From contig DASSZM010000135.1 of assembly GCA_035702855.1 (NCBI GenBank), positions 1 to 7,795 of the forward strand: DNA of 7,795 bases, given 5' to 3'. Both the position numbers and the translations under genes were made by a program. This DNA is from JAKAQB01 sp035702855 (GTDB taxonomy: Bacteria; Actinomycetota; Acidimicrobiia; Acidimicrobiales; Palsa-688). The notes under the pieces are model-generated. The model searched no databases and had not been told where the DNA came from. It saw nothing but the letters and a program-made list of their open reading frames with translations. Shown piece by piece: positions 1-6,411 of this stretch. Position 1 is the stretch's first letter. Each line of letters opens with the position of its first letter.

Positions 1-1195
1 CGTGCGCAGCATCGGGCCCGGGCGGGGGCCCTCCGGCGTCCGGTGGCTCCGGCGTCTCGGGGGCCTCCGGCGTCTCGGGGGCCTCCGGCGCCTCAGGGCC
101 CGCTGCCTCGGCGTCGGGCCCTTCGGGTGCCGCGTCGCCCGCTGCGTCGGCGACGGGCCCGGCGGGGGGCTCGGCGGACTCACCCGCCTCGGCATGGCCG
201 TCGGTGCCGCCGTCGCTTTCGGTCTTGCCGGGGCCGTCGGTGGCGTCGTCGGCCGTGGCTCCCGTCTCGGGCGGCGAGGCGGCGGGAGTCGATGCCGCCA
301 CCTCGGTGCCCGCAGGCTGGGCCTCGTCGGAGACGTCCTCCACGAAGGCGAGCTGCGCGGCCAGCGGGCTGCGAGCCGACAGGGTCCGTTCGGCGAAGTC
401 CACCAACCACTCGGCCTTCACGCTCTTCTGCTGGCCGGCGTACTCGAGACGGACGACCCACTCGCTGCCGCCGGTGTGCCAGGCCGACCAGTGCTCGGCG
501 ATCTCATCCGCCGTGACGCGGATCCCCCGGCGCAGGAGGTTGCGCTGGACGGCGTCGGCGAGCGGGAGGGCGGACTCGCCCTTGCGGGCGGTGGCGAAGC
601 GCAAAGCGCCGGCCCGGTCCACGGCGGCGCGCTGTTCGGCCAGGATCGGCGCGGCGAAGCGGTCGATCCAGTCGATCCCGACGCCGGCCTCGGCGGCGAC
701 CTCGGTCACCGTCCTCCCCTGGCGCAGGCGAGCCTGGATCTCGCGCGGCGTCAGGGCGCTCCGGAGCCCACCGGCGGTGGCGACGGCTTCGAAGACGGCG
801 GGATCCGGCGGCAGCGGTCGCGGCAGGGCCGGACTGGTGGCGGGAGGGCCCGACGCCTCACGTTCGGGCCCCGGCGCGCCCGCCGGGCGGTCCGCACCGG
901 TGCCGGGTCGGCCTGCGGCGGTCGCGTCCGCCTGGCGGGACGAGCCCGAGCGGGCGCCGGGTTCCCGGGGCGTGCGCTTGCCACTGCCTGCCCGCCTCTG
1001 ACCTGCACCGCCCCGCGCCGCACCCGCCCGGGGCGACCCGGCAGGTACGGGAAGCTCGGCCTGCGCCCGCTCGAGCTGGATCAACAAGTCGGCGTCGACG
1101 TGCACCCAGAACCGCCCGCCCCGCCCGTCGGTGCGGTCCGACAGGAGAAGAGCACGGGACTGCGGATCAACACCGACGACATGGAGCTGGAGCAA
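1..1195 (-). CDS. sepH: SepH-like cell division protein (DUF3071 family), 3' end beyond the window
   Basis: SepH is an actinobacterial cytoplasmic protein that binds FtsZ and promotes filament assembly at division septa. The visible 398 residues run open through the left edge. Residues 2-48 form an N-terminal segment (LQLHVVGVDPQSRALLLSD, then FWVHVDADLLIQLERAQ). Residues 50-138 are a Pro/Gly/Arg/Ala-rich linker. Residues 146-190 hold the helix-turn-helix core (LTPREIQARLRQG, TVTEVAAEAGVGIDWIDRF, APILAEQ), which resembles the family pattern RPRDIQ...EVA..AG...RRFE.PVLAER. Residues 200-285 complete the conserved domain (HWSAWHTGGSEWVVRLEY, then KAEWLVDFAERTLSA). From about 290 the protein is an acidic Ala/Pro/Glu tail. 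The chosen start is TTG at 1195, with GGGGG at 1206-1202 six bases upstream; TTG at 1249 is the only nearby in-frame alternative I saw. Family assignment is from recognised motifs and is fairly secure. The long linker between the N-terminal segment and the helix-turn-helix is unusual to my knowledge. Confidence 0.85.
   Translation of the reverse strand, partial: MLQLHVVGVDPQSRALLLSDRTDGRGGRFWVHVDADLLIQLERAQAELPVPAGSPRAGAARGGAGQRRAGSGKRTPREPGARSGSSRQADATAAGRPGTGADRPAGAPGPEREASGPPATSPALPRPLPPDPAVFEAVATAGGLRSALTPREIQARLRQGRTVTEVAAEAGVGIDWIDRFAAPILAEQRAAVDRAGALRFATARKGESALPLADAVQRNLLRRGIRVTADEIAEHWSAWHTGGSEWVVRLEYAGQQKSVKAEWLVDFAERTLSARSPLAAQLAFVEDVSDEAQPAGTEVAASTPAASPPETGATADDATDGPGKTESDGGTDGHAEAGESAEPPAGPVADAAGDAAPEGPDAEAAGPEAPEAPETPEAPETPEPPDAGGPPPGPDAAH
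47..100 (-). repeat. Three tandem 18-bp units encoding APETPE-type repeats in the SepH tail
   Basis: Three consecutive 18-base units lie at 47-64, 65-82 and 83-100 (plus-strand unit CTCCGGCGTCTCGGGGGC). The first two are identical and the third differs at a few bases. They are in frame with the minus-strand gene and encode APETPE, APETPE and GPEAPE. The period is a multiple of three, so copy-number change would preserve the frame. This is a low-complexity acidic/proline-rich linker, not a mobile element. Confidence 0.85.
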
Positions 1196-1247
1196 CGACG
1201 ACCCCCGCGGACTTCCGGGCGGCCCGCTCCTCGGGCCCTCGACTCGC

Positions 1248-1253
1248 AACGTA
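1248..1253 (-). promoter_or_regulatory. Possible -10 element (TACGTT) for sepH
   Basis: Read on the minus strand, TACGTT at 1253-1248 matches the actinobacterial TANNNT -10 pattern and is one of few AT-containing stretches in the gap between the small cysteine-rich gene and sepH. It would give a leader of about 45 bases before the TTG at 1195. No convincing -35 is seen 16-19 bases upstream, and the TTG at 1249 falls inside the hexamer, which argues against that codon as the start. Weak evidence. Confidence 0.3.
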
Positions 1254-1327
1254 GCAGCCACCCCGATCCGGCACGCGGATCCCCGGGGAGGGCCGCGCCG
1301 GGCGGCGGGCGGTCAGTCTCCCCCGCC

Positions 1328-1528
1328 TCAGGCGCAGTCCACCCGCTGCCGGTGCCGCAGGCGCGGCACGAGCCCGGCCCGGCCGAGGAGCCGGACGGCC
1401 CGCTCCTCGGCGGCGTCGATCACCAGGGCGTCGTCGGGCTCGCGCCCGCAGATGAAGGACACGACACAGTCGGCACAGGCCGGGGTGTCCTGCATCTCGC
1501 ACTCGGCACAATCGATCGTGAGGGTCAT
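1328..1528 (-). CDS. Small cysteine-rich conserved-type protein (66 aa), function unknown
   Basis: This 66-residue protein starts at ATG 1528 and has no signal peptide or membrane segment. Five cysteines lie in its first 27 residues: C7 and C10 (CAEC), C18 and C21 (CADC), and C27, followed by a second Cys near the C-terminus (C65). The pairs CxxC-x7-CxxC look like a small zinc ribbon or metal-binding knuckle. After the cysteines comes GREPDDALVIDAAEERAVRLL, an acidic, probably helical segment, then a basic end (RLRHRQR). I believe similar short proteins occur beside sepH in related actinobacteria, but I cannot search. It lies 132 bases upstream of sepH on the same strand and diverges from the nuclease gene, so it may be cotranscribed with sepH. 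No clear Shine-Dalgarno precedes the ATG. Metal binding is inference from cysteine spacing. Confidence 0.75.
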   Translation of the reverse strand: MTLTIDCAECEMQDTPACADCVVSFICGREPDDALVIDAAEERAVRLLGRAGLVPRLRHRQRVDCA

Positions 1529-1637
1529 GGCGCACAGCTTGACGAGGGGGTGCGACAGTCAGCCCCGGCCGGCCGCCCGGGCCCCCGGCCGGTGGGGCAC
1601 GCCGACGACCGGCGCCCGCCGGAGCTCCCCGTGAGGG

Positions 1638-1649
1638 GAACACCTGTTC
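1638..1649. promoter_or_regulatory. LexA (SOS) box upstream of the nuclease gene
   Basis: GAACACCTGTTC is a perfect GAAC-N4-GTTC palindrome. The actinobacterial and Gram-positive LexA operator core is CGAAC-N4-GTTCG. Here the right flank matches (GTTCG) while the left flank is G instead of C. The box ends three bases before the -10-like TACAGT (1653-1658) and 16 bases before the GTG start at 1666, so bound LexA would cover the spacer and block RNA polymerase. Location in front of a DNA-repair nuclease makes a chance match less likely. The operator role is inferred. Confidence 0.75.
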
Positions 1650-1652
1650 GCC

Positions 1653-1658
1653 TACAGT
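1653..1658 (+). promoter_or_regulatory. -10 element (TACAGT) giving a probable leaderless transcript
   Basis: TACAGT fits the TANNNT -10 consensus of actinobacteria and lies exactly seven bases before the GTG at 1666. That spacing places the transcription start at or next to the start codon, the usual geometry for leaderless actinobacterial mRNAs, and fits the lack of any Shine-Dalgarno before the GTG. No good -35 hexamer is seen 16-19 bases upstream. Confidence 0.6.
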
Positions 1659-1665
1659 CCCGTCG

Positions 1666-3384
1666 GTGCAGCGCTCCTTCGACGACCTCGGCCGACCGCT
1701 CATCGACGTCACGTTCGTGGTGCTGGACCTGGAGACGACCGGCGGGTCTCCGGCCGCCGACGCCATCACCGAGGTGGGCGCGGTGAAGCTGCGCGGCGGC
1801 GAGTGCCTCGGCACGTTCGGCACCCTCGTCAACCCGGGACGGGGCATCCCCCCGGCGATCACCTACCTGACGGGCATCACCGAGGCGATGGTGCGCCCGG
1901 CCCCGCCCATCGAGGAGGTGCTGCCGGCGCTGCTCGAGTTCGTCGGCGACGCCGTCGTCGTCGGGCACAACGTCGGCTTCGACATCCGCTTCCTCGACGC
2001 CGCCCTCGGCCGCAGCGGGCGTCCCCGACTCGGCGCCCCCGTCGTCGACACCTGCGCCCTGGCACGGCGCCTGGTCCGGGAGGAGGTACCCGACTGCAAG
2101 CTCGGCACCCTGGCCAGCCGGCTCCGCCTCGACCACCGACCCTCCCACCGGGCGCTGGACGACGCGCTGGCGACCGCCGACCTCCTGCACGCCCTGCTCG
2201 AACGGGCCGCCGGTCTGGGCGTCACGGGCCTGGACGACCTGCTCGCCCTCCCCACCGCCCGGGGCCATGCGCAGCTCGGCAAGCTCGGGCTCACCGCCGA
2301 CCTGCCGCGCGCCCCGGGCGTCTACCTGTTCCGGGACGGCGCCGGCCGGGTGCTGTACGTGGGCAAGGCCACCGACCTCCGGCGCCGGGTGCGCTCCTAC
2401 TTCGGAGCGGCGAGCTCCGGCGACGACCGCCGCAAGCTGGGACCGCTGCTGCGGGAGCTCGCCTCGATCGACCACGTGGTCTGCAGCCACGAGCTCGAGG
2501 CGCGGGTGCTCGAGATCCGCCTCATCCACCAGCTCGATCCCCGCTACAACAAGGAGGCGAGGCACTGGCGGCGCTACGTCTACCTCAAGCTGACCCTCGC
2601 CGAGCGCTTCCCACGCCTGGCGGTGGTGCGGGCGACACCCGCCGACGGCAGCCTGTACCTCGGCCCCATCGCCTCGGCCCGCAGCGCCCAGCTCGTCGCC
2701 GAGGCCATCGAGTCGGTCGTCGGCCTGCGCCGCTGCCGGGGCCCGGTGCCGCGCCGGCCCCGCCCCGGCGGCCCGTGCACGCCCGCACAGCTCGGGGTGG
2801 CGTCCTGCCCGTGCGCCGGGGGCGTCGACGAGGAGGACTACGCCCGGCTGGTCGGCGTGGTCGTGCGTGGCCTGACCGACGAGCCGGCGACGCTCCTCGA
2901 GCCGCTCGAGCAGCGCATGCGGGCGCTCGCCGCCGCCGAACGCTTCGAGGATGCGGCCGCCACCCGTGACCGGCTGGCGGCGCTCGCCCGCGTGCTCGAC
3001 CGCCAGCGGCGTGCCGACGCCCTGCGGCGTGCCGGCGAGGTCGTCGTCGAGGTCCCCGGCGAGGGCGGAGCCCGCCTCCTGCACGGCCGCCTCACGGGTG
3101 CGTGGGGTCCCCGGCACGGGGACGAGCCGCTCCCGCTCTCGATGGCGGCGACGACCGCCGGGCTCGCCGCCGCCGGCCCCGCGCCCGGGCCTGAGGCGCC
3201 CGAGAGCCCCGACGGGCGCGATGGTCCCGAGGGCCCCCTGCGGCGGGAGGAGGTCGACGAGGTGCTGTGCGTGCTTCGCTGGATCGAACGCCGGGCACCC
3301 CGGTTGCGCGTGCTGCGCGCCGACGCCGGCCTCGCCTGGCCCGTCACCCGGGTGGCGGAGCCGGCGGTCGGCCGCGCCTCCTGA
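1666..3384 (+). CDS. DEDDh 3'-5' exonuclease fused to UvrC/Cho-like GIY-YIG endonuclease
   Basis: This 572-residue cytoplasmic DNA-repair protein carries two nuclease modules. Residues 17-180 are a DnaQ-type exonuclease with all DEDDh ligands visible: D21 and E23 (DLETTG), D106 (HNVGFD), and H161 with D166 (HRALDD). Residues 213-300 are a GIY-YIG domain: PGVYLF at 217-222, YVGKATDLRRRVRSYF from 231, and E283 in LEIRLIHQ, followed by DPRYNKE as in UvrC. Residues 357-383 hold C357, C371, C381 and C383, in the region where UvrC has a cysteine cluster. A UVR motif (RFEDAAATRDRLAAL) lies at 426-440. The UvrC C-terminal RNase H-like nuclease and HhH domains are absent. The same architecture is known from mycobacteria (the Rv2191-type protein), and single-incision Cho in E. 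coli is SOS-induced. GTG at 1666 is chosen because it just precedes the exonuclease fold and lies behind the LexA box and -10. I infer repair of bulky lesions or crosslinks. Confidence 0.93.
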   Translation: MQRSFDDLGRPLIDVTFVVLDLETTGGSPAADAITEVGAVKLRGGECLGTFGTLVNPGRGIPPAITYLTGITEAMVRPAPPIEEVLPALLEFVGDAVVVGHNVGFDIRFLDAALGRSGRPRLGAPVVDTCALARRLVREEVPDCKLGTLASRLRLDHRPSHRALDDALATADLLHALLERAAGLGVTGLDDLLALPTARGHAQLGKLGLTADLPRAPGVYLFRDGAGRVLYVGKATDLRRRVRSYFGAASSGDDRRKLGPLLRELASIDHVVCSHELEARVLEIRLIHQLDPRYNKEARHWRRYVYLKLTLAERFPRLAVVRATPADGSLYLGPIASARSAQLVAEAIESVVGLRRCRGPVPRRPRPGGPCTPAQLGVASCPCAGGVDEEDYARLVGVVVRGLTDEPATLLEPLEQRMRALAAAERFEDAAATRDRLAALARVLDRQRRADALRRAGEVVVEVPGEGGARLLHGRLTGAWGPRHGDEPLPLSMAATTAGLAAAGPAPGPEAPESPDGRDGPEGPLRREEVDEVLCVLRWIERRAPRLRVLRADAGLAWPVTRVAEPAVGRAS

Positions 3385-3423
3385 GCGCCCCGCCGGGGAC
3401 CGCCCACCGGCGACGCCCCGCCG

Positions 3424-4095
3424 GTGACGGCCCCCGATCCCGTTGCCGCGACCCCGGGCCAGCTCACCGATCCCCGTGACCATCGCGGCATGCACGCGGC
3501 CCTCCTGGAGGAGGCGGTGGCGTTGACCGGCACCGCGCTGCTCGTGCCGTCCCTTACCGTTGGTGCCGTGCTGCACCGTGCCCGTCGGGCCAACCGGCTC
3601 CTGCCCGGCCACCGCACACCGGCGCCGCTCACGTGGCGGTGGAGCCCGCGCCGCACCGCTGTGCTCCACCGGCGGCTCCGCCGGGCCTGCGCGCTGCTCG
3701 TGGCCGACGGAGGCGCCGGCGGAGGGATCGCCACCCGCGCCCCGCTGCGCCGGTTCCCGCCGCTCCGCCCGCTGCGGCGGCGCCGCCGGGACCGGGACAC
3801 CGCCGGCGTGCTCGAGGCGGCCACCCGCGAGCTGGTCGACCGGGCGCTGGCCGCCGACGGACGCCTCGTGGAGCTCGACCGCCGGCGCGGCCCGTGGCGT
3901 CGGCTGCACCTGCCGGCAGTAGCGGCGGAGGTGGACGCCATCGAACGGGCGGCCGTCCGCATCGGGCAGCTGCGGGGCCGGCTCGACCAGGCGCACCGGC
4001 CGGCCGGCCCGCGCGCCGAGCAACTACTCGACGCCTACGAGGCGGCGCTCGGCGAGCTGCGCCCGTACGCGTCCCCCGTCGACCAGCCCGGCTGA
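3424..4095 (+). CDS. Hypothetical Arg-rich protein downstream of the nuclease gene (223 aa)
   Basis: I do not recognise this family. Codon use shows the same strong G/C third-position bias as the confirmed genes, which supports real coding. The annotated start is GTG 3424. ATG at 3490 (residue 23, MHAALLEEAVALTG) is an equally good start, and neither has a clear Shine-Dalgarno. Residues 29-50 (ALTGTALLVPSLTVGAVLH) are moderately hydrophobic and could be a membrane or amphipathic segment. Residues 51-125 are highly basic, with Arg clusters such as RRTAVLHRRLRRAC and PLRRRRRDRDT. Residues 126-215 are rich in Ala/Leu/Glu and probably helical (VLEAATRELVDRALAADG, VAAEVDAIERAAVRIGQL). It begins 39 bases after the nuclease stop on the same strand, so cotranscription and SOS induction are plausible. 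The basic middle could bind nucleic acid, but that is speculation. Confidence 0.7.
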   Translation: MTAPDPVAATPGQLTDPRDHRGMHAALLEEAVALTGTALLVPSLTVGAVLHRARRANRLLPGHRTPAPLTWRWSPRRTAVLHRRLRRACALLVADGGAGGGIATRAPLRRFPPLRPLRRRRRDRDTAGVLEAATRELVDRALAADGRLVELDRRRGPWRRLHLPAVAAEVDAIERAAVRIGQLRGRLDQAHRPAGPRAEQLLDAYEAALGELRPYASPVDQPG

Positions 4096-4152
4096 CCGGA
4101 CCGGCGAGGGCCCGGGACGATCCGAGCGGCGGGCGGGCGATCCGCACGTCCG

Positions 4153-4185
4153 GGCGCGGCCGGCGAGCGGCCGACCGGCCACGCC
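4153..4185 (+). terminator. Possible hairpin terminator after the nuclease/hypothetical pair
   Basis: In the 239-base gap 4096-4334, GGCG-C-GGCCGG at 4153-4163 pairs with CCGGCC-A-CGCC at 4175-4185. This gives ten base pairs with one C/A mismatch and an 11-base loop. It begins 57 bases after the stop codon of the hypothetical gene. There is no T-run, and GC-rich background makes such pairings common. The rest of the gap holds no gene and no convincing promoter that I can see. Confidence 0.35.
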
Positions 4186-4319
4186 GCGGGACCGCATGCC
4201 CGGACCACACCGAGGTGACCCGCCCGGCGTCCCCGCTCGTCTCGTACGGCGCCTCGCCATGCGCAATCGTTGGCCAGCGAAGCGGTCCACACCGGCCCGC
4301 CGCCCGTGACCCATCCCTT

Positions 4320-4326
4320 GGGGGGA
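4320..4326 (+). promoter_or_regulatory. Ribosome binding site of the substrate-binding lipoprotein gene
   Basis: GGGGGGA at 4320-4326 lies eight bases before the ATG at 4335. It is purine-rich and well spaced. Together with the lipoprotein signal that follows, it fixes the start, although the frame stays open upstream to 3633. Confidence 0.6.
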
Positions 4327-4334
4327 TACGCGAC

Positions 4335-6329
4335 ATGAGGAATTCGAGCAGCACCACCCCGCCCGCCGGCGCACCCGGTCGGCCGTCGCCGGCGGGGAGG
4401 CGATCCAGCGGACCCCGGCGGCGTCGGGGGCTCCCGGCTGCGGCGGTGGCGGCCGCCTGCGCCCTGGCCCTCGGGGCCTGTGGATCGGGCGGCGGCAGCG
4501 CCACCCACTCGGGCGGTTCCGGTTCCGGCTCCGGCGGCGCCGGCTCGACGGCCTCCGGTGGCTCCGCCCACACGGCCTCGGCCGTCCCGGGGCTCTACGG
4601 CTCCCTGCCGCCCGTGGGCTCGCCGAAGTCCGGCGGGACGATCACGATCGGCATCCTCAAGGGCTCGACGCCGACCTACGCCATGCCGATCATCCCCTCG
4701 GCCCAGGACACCGTCTACACCGTCGACGACTTCATCGATCTGGCCAACCAGCCGCTCTACTGGTCCCCGGTCGGCGCCAAGCTGGCCCTCGACCCGTCGC
4801 TGAGCCTCGCCGACGCGCCCACCTACACCAACGGCGACAAGACCGTCACCATCCACATCAAGCCCTGGAAGTGGTCCAACGGCTCGACGGTCACGGCCCA
4901 GAACGTCGTCGAGTTCATCGACATCCTCAAGGCCGCCATCAAGGTCAGCACCGACAACTTCGGCGGCTACACCCCCGGGTTCTTCCCCGACAACGTCGCC
5001 AGCGCCACCGCCAGCGGGCAGGTCCTCACCCTCCACCTGACGAAGGCCTTCAACCCCGGCTTCTTCACCGACAACCAGCTGACCCTGCTCTACGCCTATC
5101 CCCCGCAGTGGGCGGTCGACAAGGCGGGCGGCCCCCAGCTCGACTACACCAAGTCGGCCAACGCGGTGGCGATCTACAAGTACCTCAACAAGCAGGCCTC
5201 GGACGTGTCGACCTTCGGCACCAACCCGCTGTGGCGGATCGCCGACGGCCCCATGTACTGGAACGCCTTCAACGCCACGACCGGCGGCTACACCATGGTG
5301 CCCAACCCCCACTACTCCGGTCCGCAGAAGGTGCGCTATTCCGCCCTGAAGGCCGTCGTCTACACCGGCACCCAGGCGGAGATGGACAGCATGCTGTCCG
5401 GCAGCCTGGACATGGGCTCCATCGACCCGAGCGACCTCCCGAGCGTCGGGCAACTGAAGGGCAAGTACTCCGTCTTCGGGCTGCCGAGCTTCGGCTTCAA
5501 CGCCGCCTTCTTCAACTTCGCCGACAAGACCGGTGACTTCAACCACATCATCGGGCAGCTCTACGTGCGCCAGGCGCTCGCCTACCTCGTGAACCAGCCC
5601 GGTTACGTCCGCGGGATCCTGAAGGGTGCCGGGGCGGTCGACTACGGCCCGATCCCGGCGTCGCCCCCGAGCCCGTACGCGCCGCGGAGCGCCACCCACA
5701 CGCCGTACCCCTACGACCCCTCGAAGGCCAAGGCGCTCCTCGTGAGCCACGGGTGGAAGGTGGTGCCCAACGGTCAGACCACCTGCCAGGACGCCAGCAA
5801 GTGCGCCCCCAACGGGCAGATCCCGGCGGGCACCAAGCTGGCCTTCAACTGGGACTACGCCAGCGGCACGCCGTCGCTCCAGCAGGAGAGCATCGCCTTC
5901 GCCTCGTCGGCGAAGGCGCTCGGCATCAACGTGGCGCTCAAGGAGCAATCGTTCAACCAGGCGATCCAGCAGGAGGACGACCCCGCCTCCACCTCCACGA
6001 TCAACAAGTGGGCCGTGGTCAACTACGGCGGCTACACCAACTACCTGTACCCGACGACCAACTCCATCTTCAACACCAAGGGCCCCTACAACCAGGGCTT
6101 CTACAGCAGCAAGGAAGCGGACCAGTTGATCAACGCCTCGGTGTACGGCAGCAACCCCAAGGCGGTCGCCAACGAGGCCAACTACCTCACCGAGAACCTG
6201 CCCGGCCTGTTCGAGCCCAACCCCGACCTGATCATCGCCGTCAAGAACGGCGTGAGCGGCACGGCCAACTCGATGCTCGACCAGACCCAGTACGTCTGGA
6301 CCCCGCAGGACTGGTACTTCACGAAGTGA
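4335..6329 (+). CDS. ABC transporter substrate-binding lipoprotein, family 5 (peptide/oligopeptide type)
   Basis: This 664-residue extracytoplasmic receptor should deliver peptides or a similar solute to an ABC importer. Residues 1-31 are a long Arg-rich n-region (RRRRGL), then a hydrophobic stretch (PAAAVAAACALALGAC) ending in the lipobox LGAC with lipidated C49. Export could be Sec or, given the arginines, Tat. Residues 50-82 are a Gly/Ser linker that would hold the domain off the membrane. The SBP_bac_5 fold starts near residue 98 (GGTITIGILKG). Family landmarks are the N-terminal lobe IKPWKWSNGSTVTAQNVVEF near 175-194 and YVRQALAYLVNQ from 410. C484 and C490 (TTCQDASKC) are the only cysteines in the mature chain besides C49 and probably form a disulfide. 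Length is slightly above the usual 500-600. No permease or ATPase gene lies beside it and the next gene is convergent, so it looks like an orphan receptor. The substrate cannot be told from sequence. Confidence 0.92.
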   Translation: MRNSSSTTPPAGAPGRPSPAGRRSSGPRRRRGLPAAAVAAACALALGACGSGGGSATHSGGSGSGSGGAGSTASGGSAHTASAVPGLYGSLPPVGSPKSGGTITIGILKGSTPTYAMPIIPSAQDTVYTVDDFIDLANQPLYWSPVGAKLALDPSLSLADAPTYTNGDKTVTIHIKPWKWSNGSTVTAQNVVEFIDILKAAIKVSTDNFGGYTPGFFPDNVASATASGQVLTLHLTKAFNPGFFTDNQLTLLYAYPPQWAVDKAGGPQLDYTKSANAVAIYKYLNKQASDVSTFGTNPLWRIADGPMYWNAFNATTGGYTMVPNPHYSGPQKVRYSALKAVVYTGTQAEMDSMLSGSLDMGSIDPSDLPSVGQLKGKYSVFGLPSFGFNAAFFNFADKTGDFNHIIGQLYVRQALAYLVNQPGYVRGILKGAGAVDYGPIPASPPSPYAPRSATHTPYPYDPSKAKALLVSHGWKVVPNGQTTCQDASKCAPNGQIPAGTKLAFNWDYASGTPSLQQESIAFASSAKALGINVALKEQSFNQAIQQEDDPASTSTINKWAVVNYGGYTNYLYPTTNSIFNTKGPYNQGFYSSKEADQLINASVYGSNPKAVANEANYLTENLPGLFEPNPDLIIAVKNGVSGTANSMLDQTQYVWTPQDWYFTK

Positions 6330-6335
6330 GCGCCC

Positions 6336-6375
6336 GGCCGCGGCCGGCCAGTGGGGGCACCCGCCGGCCGCGGCC
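6336..6375. terminator. Strong hairpin between convergent genes, likely bidirectional terminator
   Basis: A perfect 13-base inverted repeat pairs GGCCGCGGCCGGC (6336-6348) with GCCGGCCGCGGCC (6363-6375). Inside, after a 2x2 internal loop, GTG/CAC (6351-6353 with 6358-6360) adds three pairs around a GGGG loop. It begins six bases after the stop codon of the lipoprotein gene and 36 bases from the trpD stop, so it can serve both converging transcripts. It has no T-run on either side, as is common for hairpins in high-GC actinobacteria. Confidence 0.65.
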
Positions 6376-6411
6376 CGCCGCGCCGCCTGGCGACCCGCTC
6401 GCCGACCCGGC

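Noticed and set aside
1562..1598. GC-rich inverted repeat CCGGCCGG (1565-1572 and 1585-1592) in the divergent intergenic region
   Set aside because: The half-site is itself palindromic and made only of G and C, so such matches arise easily here. No other sign of an operator or attenuator.
2..1786. A 594-codon open frame on the plus strand over the left end
   Set aside because: It runs codon-for-codon opposite sepH and then through the small gene and the nuclease promoter. Its product is low-complexity Gly/Arg with no motif, whereas the minus frame gives recognisable SepH sequence.
3385..3423. Repeated CGCCCCGCCGG stretches and a CCCC/GGGG mini-hairpin between the nuclease and the hypothetical gene
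   Set aside because: The stem is only four pairs and the repeats fit the background composition; not enough for a terminator or regulatory repeat.
1525..4023. An 832-codon minus-strand open frame
   Set aside because: It is antisense to the nuclease and hypothetical genes. The length comes from the G/C third-position bias; the product has no domain I recognise.
3633..4334. Upstream extension of the lipoprotein frame to 3633
   Set aside because: The extension overlaps the hypothetical gene out of frame and would bury the lipobox inside the protein. ATG 4335 has a ribosome binding site and a proper lipoprotein signal.
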